Shown: positions 1 through 7,586 of the stretch, one piece after another
How the letters are laid out: each line of letters starts with the position of its first letter
Numbering within the stretch: position 1 is the first letter of the stretch
Assembly: GCA_937995595.1 (NCBI GenBank)
Contig: CALKJW010000005.1
Coordinates: 214,283 to 278,282, forward strand
DNA: 64,000 bases
Origin: an uncultured Phycisphaerales bacterium
GTDB lineage: Bacteria > Planctomycetota > Phycisphaerae > Phycisphaerales > UBA1924
Reading direction: 5' to 3'
Translations under genes and position numbers: made by a program
Notes under the pieces: model-generated
Databases searched by the model: none
Seen by the model: the letters and a program-made list of their open reading frames with translations, nothing else
What the model was told of the DNA's origin: nothing

Positions 1-24
1 GCGGCTACGATGACCCGAGCATGA
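1..24 (+). CDS. possible 3' end of an upstream gene
   Basis: Frame 1 reads A-A-T-M-T-R-A and stops at TGA 22-24. That stop overlaps the ATG at 21 in an ATGA arrangement typical of coupled genes. An outer-membrane factor of a tripartite efflux system would fit the context, but only seven residues are visible and the downstream frame is also open to the window edge, so this is a weak call. Confidence 0.3.
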   Translation, partial: AATMTRA

Positions 25-1457
25 GCGCCGTTGAACCATCGCAGACCACCGCGTCCGCGGCCGTTGCCGATGGCTCGACGCGCGCGGTCGGCGCGAACGG
101 CCCGGCCGCGCCACGAAAGTCCGACGCGCCGCAGGCCAAGCCTCGGTTCCCGTTCATGGTGCGCTTTGTCGCCGGGGTGCTCGTGGTCGGCGCGGGGCTG
201 GGGATCGCGGCCGCGCTGGTCGCGACGCGCCCAACCGCGCACCAGTCGCCGCTCGAGGAGGTCGTCCGCGGGGTGGACGTGATCCGCATGGACCCGCGCC
301 CGGCGGCGTCGGTGCCGCGGGAGTGGGAGGGTTTCGGCACGGCGCGGGCCCGCGACCAGGCCGACCTCTCGGCGGAAGTGGGCGGACGGGTCGTGTTCCG
401 CGGGCCGGGGATCGACCCCGGTGTCCGGGTTCGCGCCGGCGACGTGCTGGTGCGCATCGACGAGGCCGACTACGCCGAGCGCCTCGCCGCGGCTCGGAGC
501 GCGACCCAGTCGGTGCTCGCACGCATCGAGGGTCTCGATGTGGAGCGTGACCGCGTGCAGGACCAGTTGGCGAGCGTGCAGCAGCAGATCGAGTTCACCG
601 TCTGGGAGATCGAGCGCGTCGAGCAGGCCCGGGCGGGTGCCGCGGCGACCGAACTCGAACTCGTCCGTCTCCGCGCCGCGCTCTCGAGGCTCGAGTCCGA
701 CCGCTCGAGGCTGGCGCAGCAACTCGAACTCGTGCCGTCGCGCCGGCAGGCGCTCGACGCCGAACTGTCCGCCGCGCGCAACGAAGAGTCGATGGCCCGT
801 CGGCAGGTCGAGCGGACGACGATCGCCAGCCCGATCGACGGCGTCCTGCAGCGCATCGACGTGCACGTCGGCGAGATCGTCCAGCCCGGGCGTGCGATCG
901 CACGCGTCGTCGGTCTGCGGCGCATCGAGGTCCCGCTGCGCGTCGCGGCGGCGGCCCAGTCGGAGGTGGAGATCGGCACGGTGGCGCGCGTCCGCCCGTC
1001 GGTCGGCGCCGACGCGTCGCGCTCGTGGGAGGCGCGGGTCGCGCGCGTCGCGCCCGAGGCCGACCACTCGACTCGGACGATCTTCGTGTTCCTCGAGATC
1101 GAGCAGGACGACTCCGCGCCCGCGGCGTCGCTGCTCATGCCCGGCCAGTTCGTCACGGCGCGGGTGCCCGGCCGAGCGTCGTCGGGGTCGGCGGTGTACG
1201 TTGTGCCGCGCAGGGCGGTTGCCGACGACCGCGTGTGGGCCGCGGTGACCGACGCGTCGGGCGCGACGCGCGCCCAGCCGCGCCCCGTGACCGTGCTCTA
1301 CCACGTCGAGTCGCCGTTCCCCGACCTCGATCCCCTGGAGACGCAGTGGGCCGTGGTCGGCGCCGGGCTGAGCCCGGGCGACCTGGTGATCGTGAGCAAC
1401 CTCGACGACCTGCACCCCGGCGCGCGCGTGCGCGCCGGCACGCCGCAAGCGCCCTGA
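21..1457 (+). CDS. RND efflux periplasmic adaptor (HlyD/AcrA family)
   Basis: Membrane-fusion subunit of a tripartite RND pump, joining the inner-membrane transporter to an outer-membrane channel. It is 478 aa. A basic, Ala/Pro-rich N-terminus of about 40 residues precedes one membrane anchor (about 45-68). The two halves of a biotinyl-lipoyl-like domain lie near residues 118-150 (motif VGGRVVFRGPGI) and 268-292 (ASPIDGVLQRIDV). They are separated by a long Glu/Arg/Gln-rich alpha-helical hairpin (about 160-262), as expected for this family. A beta-barrel and membrane-proximal region follow. The next gene, 3-36 nt downstream depending on its start, is the cognate permease, so the two form an operon. 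The substrate cannot be told from sequence. ATG 21 is the first start inside the window, and the frame stays open to the edge, so an earlier start is possible. Confidence 0.88.
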   Translation: MSAVEPSQTTASAAVADGSTRAVGANGPAAPRKSDAPQAKPRFPFMVRFVAGVLVVGAGLGIAAALVATRPTAHQSPLEEVVRGVDVIRMDPRPAASVPREWEGFGTARARDQADLSAEVGGRVVFRGPGIDPGVRVRAGDVLVRIDEADYAERLAAARSATQSVLARIEGLDVERDRVQDQLASVQQQIEFTVWEIERVEQARAGAAATELELVRLRAALSRLESDRSRLAQQLELVPSRRQALDAELSAARNEESMARRQVERTTIASPIDGVLQRIDVHVGEIVQPGRAIARVVGLRRIEVPLRVAAAAQSEVEIGTVARVRPSVGADASRSWEARVARVAPEADHSTRTIFVFLEIEQDDSAPAASLLMPGQFVTARVPGRASSGSAVYVVPRRAVADDRVWAAVTDASGATRAQPRPVTVLYHVESPFPDLDPLETQWAVVGAGLSPGDLVIVSNLDDLHPGARVRAGTPQAP

Positions 1458-1493
1458 GCGGTGCCGCCTCCCGACCCGTCGGCCGAACCCACC

Positions 1494-4400
1494 ATGCGTT
1501 GGCTCGCACGATTCAGCGTCCGCAACCCCGTGGTCGTGAACCTGCTGGTGTTCGCGACGCTCGCGGCGGGGCTGGTCTTCGGCGTCACGCTCCGGCGCGA
1601 GTTCTTCCCCGAGGTGCGCCCGAACCAGGTCATCGTCGTCGCGCCCTACCCCGGCGCGACGCCCGACCAGGTCGAATCCTCGCTGGCGCAGAAGATCGAG
1701 GACGCGCTGCAGGACCTCAACGAGATCAAGGAGATCACCACCACGGCGACCGACGGCCTGGCGACCGTCGTCGTCGAGTTCCGCGAGGGGACGCTCGGCA
1801 TCGACGAGGCGGTGGCGCGCGTCAAGCGCCGCGTCGACGCCCTGCAGGACCTGCCGGCGCAGTCCGAGCGCATCGTCGTGCGCGAACTGGAGCCCAACCT
1901 CCCGACCATCAGCCTGACCATCCACGGCGACGTCGACGAGCGGCTGGCCAAGGCGGAGGCCCGCCGCATCCGAGACGACCTGCGCACGCTGCCCGGCATG
2001 GGCACGGTGGTCATCAGCGGCATCCGCAAGGACGAGATCTCCGTCGAGGCCGACCCGCGCGCCCTGCTCGAGCACAATCTGAGCCTGACCGCCGTGGCCG
2101 AGGCGGTCCGCGCGGCGATGTCCGAAGTGCCCGGCGGCGTCGCCCGCACGCCCACGGCCAACGTCGCGGTGCGCACGGTGCCCGTCGAGGAGCGCGCCGA
2201 CGCGGTCCGCCGCATCGTGGTGCGGGCCGGCGCCGAGCCGGACGAACCCGGCGGCGCGCTCGTCCGGCTGCAGGACATCGCCGATGTCCGGCTGGGCTTC
2301 GAGGACAGCGACCTCCGCACGCGCATCAACGGCCAGACCGCCGTCTCGCTCACCGTGTTCAAGGTCGGCGAGCAGGACGCGGTGCGCATGGCCGCGATGG
2401 TCCGCGCCTACGCCGCGGGGCGCACGGGCCAGCCCCTGGAGCGGTCGCGGCTCGACCGGCTGCGTGCGCTGCTCTCGGGCGGCAAGCCGGCCGACGACGA
2501 GCGGGCGCAGGCCTACCGCCTCGGGCTGTCGCGCGCCGATGCGCCGCCCGGCGGCGTCGGCGGTCGCCTCACGCTCCACACCGACCTTTCGCGGTTCATC
2601 TCCGGCCGTCTGGAACTGCTGACCCGCAACGCGCTGCAGGGCGGCGTGCTGGTGTTCATCCTCCTGCTGCTGTTCCTGAACCTGCGCGTCGCGCTGTGGG
2701 TCACGGCGGGGCTGGTGGTCGCCATCGCCGGGACGCTCGCGGCGATGCACTTTGCCGGCATCACGCTCAACCTCCTGACGATGTTCGGCCTGATCATCGT
2801 CATCGGCATCCTCGTCGACGACGCGATCGTCGTCGGCGAGAACATCCTGGCGCGCCACGAGGCCGGCGAGCCCGCGCTCAGCGCGGCGGTCAACGGCATG
2901 CAGGAGGTCGCCTGGCCCGTCGTCGCCACCGTGGTCACGACGATCTTCGCCTTCGGATCGCTGCTGCTCATCGGCGGCCGCATGGGCGACCTGCTGGGCG
3001 TCCTGCCGATGGTCGTCGCCGTCGCGCTGGCCGTGTCGCTGGTCGAGGCGCTGTTCGTGCTGCCCAGCCACGTGGGCCACACGCTGCGCAAGATGGACGC
3101 GCGCGGGCCGGCGCGGCTGTCACGCCTGGAGCGCGTCGAGGCTGCGCTGCAGCGGGCCCAGCAGCACGTGCTGATGAACGTGCTCGCGCCGCGCTACCTC
3201 GCGCTGCTGCGTCCGGCCCTGCGGTACCGCTACTTCACGCTCGCGGTGGCCCTCGCGGTGTTGACGGTGTCCATCGGCATGGCGGCGTCGGGCCGTCCGC
3301 GGTTCGACTTCCTGGGGACCAACGACAGCGAGACCATCGTCGCGAATCTCCGCATGCCGGTGGGCACGCCGGCGAGCGTGACCGACTCGATCGTGTCGCG
3401 GCTCGAAGCCGCCGCGCTGGCCCAGCCCGAGGTCACGACCGTGGTGGCCGTCGTCGGGGCGCAGGGATCGACCGACGGCACCAACGAGATCTCCCAGCCG
3501 CACCTGGGCCAGTTGTGGATGGAACTCACGCCCGCCGAGCAGCGCACCCGCACCAGCGACGAACTCATCGTCGCCATCCGCCGGGCCGCGGGCGAACTGC
3601 GCAACGTCAAGAGCCTGCGCATCGACGGCATCAGCGGCGGGCCCGAGGGACCTCCGCTCTCGCTCACCGTCAGCGGCGACAACCCCGACCGCATCGGCGC
3701 GGCGGTCGCGCGGCTCAAGGAGCAGATGGCCTCGTTCGAGGGCGTGTACGACGTGGCCGACGACGCCGACCGCGGCCAGCGCGAACTCCGCGTCGAACTG
3801 CTGCCCGGCGCTCGCGAACTGGGCTTCACGTCGCAGAACCTGGCGATGCAGGTCCGCGCGGCGGTCTACGGCATCGACGCCCACACCTTCGCCGCGCCCG
3901 GCGAGGACGTGGACGTGCGCGTGCGCCTGGCCGAGCCCGCCCGCCGGAGCCTGGTCGCGATCGAGAGCATGCACGTGTTCACGCCCGACGGGCGCGCCGT
4001 GCCGCTGAGCGAGGTCGCGCAGGTCTCCGAATCGCAGACGTTCGCGACCGTCCGTCGCGTCGACCGCAGGCGCGCCGTCACCATCACGGCCGAGGTCGAC
4101 AAGCGCGTCGTCAGCCCCGAGGCCGTCGCGGCGCAGCTCGCGCCGACGGTCGCGCAGGTGCTCCGCGAGAACCCGGACCTCCGCATCCGTCCGCGCGGGC
4201 GGCAGGAGCAGGTCCGCGACAGCCTGTCGTCGCTGCCGCTGGGGATGCTCGCGTCGATGAGCCTGATCTACGTCGCGCTGGCGTGGCTGTTCCGCAGTTA
4301 CACCATGCCCGCGATCATCCTGTGCACGGTGCCGTTCGCGGTGGTCGGCATGGTCTGGGGGCACCTGCTGCTCGGGTTCGACATGACGCTCCTGTCGCTG

Positions 4401-4820
4401 ATCGGGTTCGTCGCGCTCTCGGGCGTGGTCGTCAACGACGCCATCGTGTTCACCGAGTTCTACATGATGCGCCGGCGGCTGGGCGAGACGGTGATGGAGG
4501 CCGCGCTGGAGAGCGGCCGCCAGCGGCTGCGCGCCATCCTGCTCACCACCATCACCACCGTCGGCGGCCTCTCGCCGCTGATGATGGAGCAGAGTTTTCA
4601 GGCACGGTTCCTGATCCCGATGGCCATCACCATCAGTTTCGGCCTCATGTCCGCCACGCTCATCGTGCTGATCGTGCTGCCGTGCCTTCTGCTCATCGGT
4701 CACGACGTCCGGGCCGCGCTCTACTACGCCTGGCGCGGCGTGCCGCTGCCCGAGCGCGAGCAGGTCGAGGTCGAGGACATCCACGAACTGGTCCCGCTCC
4801 ACCCCGAGGTCGGGCGCTGA
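1494..4820 (+). CDS. RND efflux permease (AcrB/HAE1-like)
   Basis: Proton-driven inner-membrane efflux transporter, 1108 aa from ATG 1494. The mature-looking N-terminus MRWLARFSVRNPVVVNLL is typical of the family (cytoplasmic start followed by TM1). A GTG at 1461 would add 11 Pro-rich residues and cannot be excluded. The architecture is duplicated: TM1, a large periplasmic loop, five TM helices (about residues 380-545, including the TM4 acidic motif LVDDAIVVGENI), a second TM and periplasmic loop, and a last TM bundle from about 920 (LSGVVVNDAIVFTEF). The duplicated Asp-containing TM4-like motifs and the overall length match HAE/AcrB pumps. It follows directly on the adaptor gene. Drug versus metal export cannot be decided. 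Confidence 0.92.
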   Translation: MRWLARFSVRNPVVVNLLVFATLAAGLVFGVTLRREFFPEVRPNQVIVVAPYPGATPDQVESSLAQKIEDALQDLNEIKEITTTATDGLATVVVEFREGTLGIDEAVARVKRRVDALQDLPAQSERIVVRELEPNLPTISLTIHGDVDERLAKAEARRIRDDLRTLPGMGTVVISGIRKDEISVEADPRALLEHNLSLTAVAEAVRAAMSEVPGGVARTPTANVAVRTVPVEERADAVRRIVVRAGAEPDEPGGALVRLQDIADVRLGFEDSDLRTRINGQTAVSLTVFKVGEQDAVRMAAMVRAYAAGRTGQPLERSRLDRLRALLSGGKPADDERAQAYRLGLSRADAPPGGVGGRLTLHTDLSRFISGRLELLTRNALQGGVLVFILLLLFLNLRVALWVTAGLVVAIAGTLAAMHFAGITLNLLTMFGLIIVIGILVDDAIVVGENILARHEAGEPALSAAVNGMQEVAWPVVATVVTTIFAFGSLLLIGGRMGDLLGVLPMVVAVALAVSLVEALFVLPSHVGHTLRKMDARGPARLSRLERVEAALQRAQQHVLMNVLAPRYLALLRPALRYRYFTLAVALAVLTVSIGMAASGRPRFDFLGTNDSETIVANLRMPVGTPASVTDSIVSRLEAAALAQPEVTTVVAVVGAQGSTDGTNEISQPHLGQLWMELTPAEQRTRTSDELIVAIRRAAGELRNVKSLRIDGISGGPEGPPLSLTVSGDNPDRIGAAVARLKEQMASFEGVYDVADDADRGQRELRVELLPGARELGFTSQNLAMQVRAAVYGIDAHTFAAPGEDVDVRVRLAEPARRSLVAIESMHVFTPDGRAVPLSEVAQVSESQTFATVRRVDRRRAVTITAEVDKRVVSPEAVAAQLAPTVAQVLRENPDLRIRPRGRQEQVRDSLSSLPLGMLASMSLIYVALAWLFRSYTMPAIILCTVPFAVVGMVWGHLLLGFDMTLLSLIGFVALSGVVVNDAIVFTEFYMMRRRLGETVMEAALESGRQRLRAILLTTITTVGGLSPLMMEQSFQARFLIPMAITISFGLMSATLIVLIVLPCLLLIGHDVRAALYYAWRGVPLPEREQVEVEDIHELVPLHPEVGR

Positions 4821-4836
4821 TCGGACGCGGCGCGCC

Positions 4837-5121
4837 TCAGACGATCCAGCCCATGCTCGCCCCGACCGCGCACGCGCCGAGATGGCACGCGGCGATCAAC
4901 CACGACACCGCGAAGAACGAGACCTTCGCCGACTTGTGCCGCAGCAGGTAGACCGCCGCGAGCGAACCGGCCCAGCCGCCGCAGAGTTCCAGCGCGTGCA
5001 GCACCCGCTCGGGCACGCGGCGCAGGCCGCGTCCGGCCGCGGCCTTGTCCGCCGCCATCGCCGCCATGGCGATCACGCCCGCCACCGTGTACCACGCCGC
5101 GATTGTCTGCCAGGTGACCAT
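4837..5121 (-). CDS. DUF1294 family small membrane protein
   Basis: 94-aa protein, convergent with the RND permease (stops 17 nt apart). It carries the DUF1294 signature: D-K-x-A near the first helix, then RRVPERVLHALELCGGWAG, then RHKSAKVSFF and a last hydrophobic helix. Three or so membrane segments are visible. The frame is open 60 codons further upstream, but that part is Pro/Gln/Arg-rich and overlaps the lpxI upstream region, so ATG 5121 (MVTWQTIAAWY) was chosen. This also gives the family's usual length of about 90 aa. The function of DUF1294 proteins is unknown. Confidence 0.75.
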   Translation of the reverse strand: MVTWQTIAAWYTVAGVIAMAAMAADKAAAGRGLRRVPERVLHALELCGGWAGSLAAVYLLRHKSAKVSFFAVSWLIAACHLGACAVGASMGWIV

Positions 5122-5266
5122 CGCCGATTGTTGCCCGGCCGGCTTGGTCGCCCGTTTCGGGCCGGCCCCCAGCGGCAGTTGGATCCAACATTCCCTCACT
5201 GGCGAAGCGGGGTCCCGGCCGATATCCTCAATCGCTCCATGCCGACCCCGGCGTTGGTGTTGGAAC

Positions 5267-5306
5267 GAAGGAGAATCAACAAGTGCTTGTTTGACAGGCA
5301 CTTGCG
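5267..5306 (+). promoter_or_regulatory. lpxI translation leader: Shine-Dalgarno, 3-codon minigene, hairpin
   Basis: A strong Shine-Dalgarno (GAAGGAG, 5267-5273) lies 33 nt before the lpxI ATG, much too far in linear distance. An in-frame TGA at 5292 rules out an upstream lpxI start. Between them is a perfect 7-bp inverted repeat, CAAGTGC (5280-5286) and GCACTTG (5298-5304). If folded, it leaves 6+2 nt between Shine-Dalgarno and ATG, an ideal spacing. Alternatively GTG 5283 begins a GTG-CTT-GTT-TGA minigene at normal spacing, which would couple to lpxI by reinitiation. The sequence features are certain; the function is inferred. Confidence 0.5.
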
Positions 5307-6194
5307 ATGAGAATGGCCGCCACGCTCGCGATTCTGCCCGACCCGCCGCCCCCTCCGACCCCGATCGGCCTGATCGCCGGGGGCGGCAGACTGCCGATCC
5401 TGATTGCCCAAGGCCTCCGGGCCATGGGTCACCCCGTGCACGGGCTGGGCCTTGGCGGCCAGTACGACCAGACGCTGCCCTCGCTGTGCACGACCTTCCG
5501 TCGTGTGGGGGTGCTGCGCGTCGGCACGTGGGGCCGGCAACTCCGCCGGACCGGTGTGCGCCACGCGATCATGGTCGGCCGCGTCGAGAAATCCTTGATG
5601 CACGACCCGTGGGGTATCATGCAACTGGTCCCGGATTGGCGGACGGTCGTCGCGTGGTACAAGCACCTGCGGCACGACCGCCGGTCGCACAAGGTTCTCG
5701 CGGCGATCGCCGACGAACTGGGCCGCAACGGAGTCGCGCTGCTGGATTCCACCGCCCCCATCACGGATGCCCTGGCCGAGGCCGGCGTGATGACGCGCCG
5801 CGCCCCGACGACCGACCAGCGGGCCGACATCGCCTTCGCCTGGCCGCTCCTGGCCCAGACGCTGCGGCTGGACATCGGCCAGTCGATCGCCGTGCGCGAC
5901 CGCGACGTGATCGCGGTCGAGGCGGTCGAGGGCACGGACCGGATGATCGAGCGTGTCGGCGCGCTCTGTCGCGCGGGCGGCTGGACGCTCTGCAAGGGCG
6001 CGCGGGCCGGGCACGACCGTCGCAGCGACGTGCCGACCGTCGGCGTCAAGACCATCGAGAACATGCACGCCCACGGCGGACGCTGCCTGGCGCTCGCCGC
6101 GGGCGACGTCATCATGGTCGACAAGCCCGAACTGCTCGACCTGGCCGACCGGCTGGGCATCGCGGTCGTCGGCGTCCCGCCGGCGCAGGTGTGA
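5307..6194 (+). CDS. lpxI: LpxI-type UDP-2,3-diacylglucosamine pyrophosphatase (DUF1009)
   Basis: Hydrolyses UDP-2,3-diacylglucosamine to lipid X in lipid A biosynthesis, replacing LpxH in lineages without it; acts at the cytoplasmic face of the inner membrane. It is 295 aa, about the usual length. It has the N-terminal IAGGGRLPILIAQ motif (about 22-34), the central LLDSTAPITD region, and the C-terminal family block: EGTDRMIERVG (about 206-216), CKGARAGHDRRSDVPTVG and TIENMHAHGG. The start follows the unusual leader described at 5267-5306; ATG 5313 is an alternative. The stop overlaps the GTG of the following methyltransferase gene. With lptD at 16-19 kb it indicates an LPS-type outer membrane. 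Confidence 0.88.
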   Translation: MRMAATLAILPDPPPPPTPIGLIAGGGRLPILIAQGLRAMGHPVHGLGLGGQYDQTLPSLCTTFRRVGVLRVGTWGRQLRRTGVRHAIMVGRVEKSLMHDPWGIMQLVPDWRTVVAWYKHLRHDRRSHKVLAAIADELGRNGVALLDSTAPITDALAEAGVMTRRAPTTDQRADIAFAWPLLAQTLRLDIGQSIAVRDRDVIAVEAVEGTDRMIERVGALCRAGGWTLCKGARAGHDRRSDVPTVGVKTIENMHAHGGRCLALAAGDVIMVDKPELLDLADRLGIAVVGVPPAQV

Positions 6195-6835
6195 CCGCGG
6201 ACCCTCCACATCCGTACGTGTCCCGCGGCGGGCTGAAACTGCGCCACGCGCTCGACGCGTTCGGAATCGACCCGCGCGGCCGGACGTGCGCCGACCTGGG
6301 CTGCAACGTCGGCGGATTCACCGACTGCCTGCTGCGTGCGGGCGCGGCGAAGGTCTACGCGGTCGATACCGGTTACGGCGCTCTGGCGTGGACGCTGCGC
6401 AACGACCCGCGCGTGGTCGTCATGGAACGCACCAACGCGCTGCACGCCGCGCCGCCGCCGGGCGGCGTCGGTCTGGTCGTCATCGACATGGGCTGGACGC
6501 CGCAGCGCCTGTGCGTCCCCGCCGCGCTGCGGTGGCTCCGGAACGACGACGCGGCCCGCATTGTCACGCTCATCAAGCCGCACTACGAGCAGCCCGGTCC
6601 GGCGTCGGCACGCGTGCCGGTGCTCGACGCCGATGCCGCGGCACGGATCGCCGACTCGGTGCTCGCCTCGATGCCCGCGCTCGGCGCCCGCGTGCTGGCG
6701 TCCACGCTTTCGCCCATCCGCGGCGGGGCGGGCAAGGGCGGCCGCGACGGGAACGCCGAGTACCTCGCGTTGCTCGCGCCGGCGCCGACGCGAACGGACG
6801 GCCTCACGCCCGCTCCGCCAGAAACACGCGCGTGA
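6191..6835 (+). CDS. TlyA/FtsJ-like 2'-O-methyltransferase lacking the S4 domain
   Basis: 214 aa from a GTG that overlaps the lpxI stop (GTGA, 6191-6194). The sequence opens directly at the catalytic-domain signature YVSRGGLKLRHALDAFGID. It continues with ADLGCNVGGFTDCLL (SAM-binding loop), VYAVDTGYGALAWTLRNDPRVVVMERTNA and LIKPHYEQPG, an arrangement characteristic of TlyA/hemolysin-A rRNA 2'-O-methyltransferases. Canonical TlyA has about 60 extra N-terminal residues forming an S4 RNA-binding domain. Here those positions belong to lpxI in another frame, so the domain is absent. The usual DVSFISL motif reads IDMGWTPQRL. rRNA methylation is inferred from the family; substrate targeting without S4 is unclear. 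The 3' end overlaps the convergent methyltransferase gene by 32 nt. Confidence 0.8.
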   Translation: MTADPPHPYVSRGGLKLRHALDAFGIDPRGRTCADLGCNVGGFTDCLLRAGAAKVYAVDTGYGALAWTLRNDPRVVVMERTNALHAAPPPGGVGLVVIDMGWTPQRLCVPAALRWLRNDDAARIVTLIKPHYEQPGPASARVPVLDADAAARIADSVLASMPALGARVLASTLSPIRGGAGKGGRDGNAEYLALLAPAPTRTDGLTPAPPETRA

Positions 6836-7586
6836 CGTACCGCAGGTCGGCGGCGCCGTCTTGCGCGGCGTGTGCGCGGTGCAGCGCCCGCAGGTCGCGC
6901 TCCAGCCGCTCGCGCGCGGGCCCGGCGTTGGGCACGTAACTGGCGCTCAGCGCCCGGCCGATCAAGCCGTTCTCGTCGAGTCTCTGCGCATGCGTGAACT
7001 CCAGCCGCCGCCCGCCTGAGAACAGCCGCGAGGCAAACAGCGGCTCGGGCCGCGTGTGGCTGATCGCGGCCGGGTTGCGGCCCGAAGCCTGGACGATCAG
7101 TTCGCCGTACCCGCGCGTGAACCCGTCGCGCTCGTCGCGGTCGTTCCACACCAGCGCGACGCGCCCGCGAGGCCGCAGCACGCGCGCAAACTCCGACAGC
7201 GCGGCTTCGGGCCGGAACCAGTGAAACGCCTGCGCGCACAGCACGAGGCCGACCGACTCATCGGCCAGCCCGGTCTGCTCCGCCGTGCGGTTGAACCACT
7301 CGATGCGCCCCGGCCCGGCGTGCGGGATCGCCGCGCCCTCGGCCCGCATCGCATCGTTGGGCTCGATGGCCAGCACGCGCACGCCGCGCGCGGCGAGCAG
7401 GCGCGACGAGATGCCCGTGCCCGCGCCGATGTCCGCCGCGACGAGTTCGCCGGCTGAACCCAGGCCGTCCAGCACGGCGTCGACCGCCGCGCCGGGATAG
7501 GTCGGTCTGTACAGCGAGTAGTCTCGAACCCGGTCGGAGAACCGACCGGTCGGGTTCTGCGCGTGAAGGGGCGACTGGTCGCTCAT
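6804..7586 (-). CDS. class I SAM-dependent methyltransferase
   Basis: 260 aa, Methyltransf_11 type. Motif I is VAADIGAGTGISSRLLA (about 48-64), the acidic residue at the end of beta-2 is in AIEPND, and motif IV/post-I appears as VGLVLCAQAFHWF followed by EFARVLRPRGRVALVWND. The HWF and RVLRPGG-like patterns resemble the YcgJ/Trans-aconitate-methyltransferase-like group. The start ATG overlaps the stop of the upstream VWA gene by ATGA, so the two are translated together, although no functional link is apparent. Small-molecule substrate unknown. Confidence 0.85.
   Translation of the reverse strand: MSDQSPLHAQNPTGRFSDRVRDYSLYRPTYPGAAVDAVLDGLGSAGELVAADIGAGTGISSRLLAARGVRVLAIEPNDAMRAEGAAIPHAGPGRIEWFNRTAEQTGLADESVGLVLCAQAFHWFRPEAALSEFARVLRPRGRVALVWNDRDERDGFTRGYGELIVQASGRNPAAISHTRPEPLFASRLFSGGRRLEFTHAQRLDENGLIGRALSASYVPNAGPARERLERDLRALHRAHAAQDGAADLRYVTRVFLAERA

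Noticed and set aside
3120..4802. 560-codon minus-strand open frame rich in His, Asp and Arg
   Set aside because: Antisense of the RND permease with shadow-like composition and no recognisable domain.
1025..4951. Very long Arg/Ala/Gly-rich open frame overlapping the RND pump genes
   Set aside because: It is an out-of-frame shadow typical of high-GC DNA; the RND adaptor and permease frames have full family motifs.
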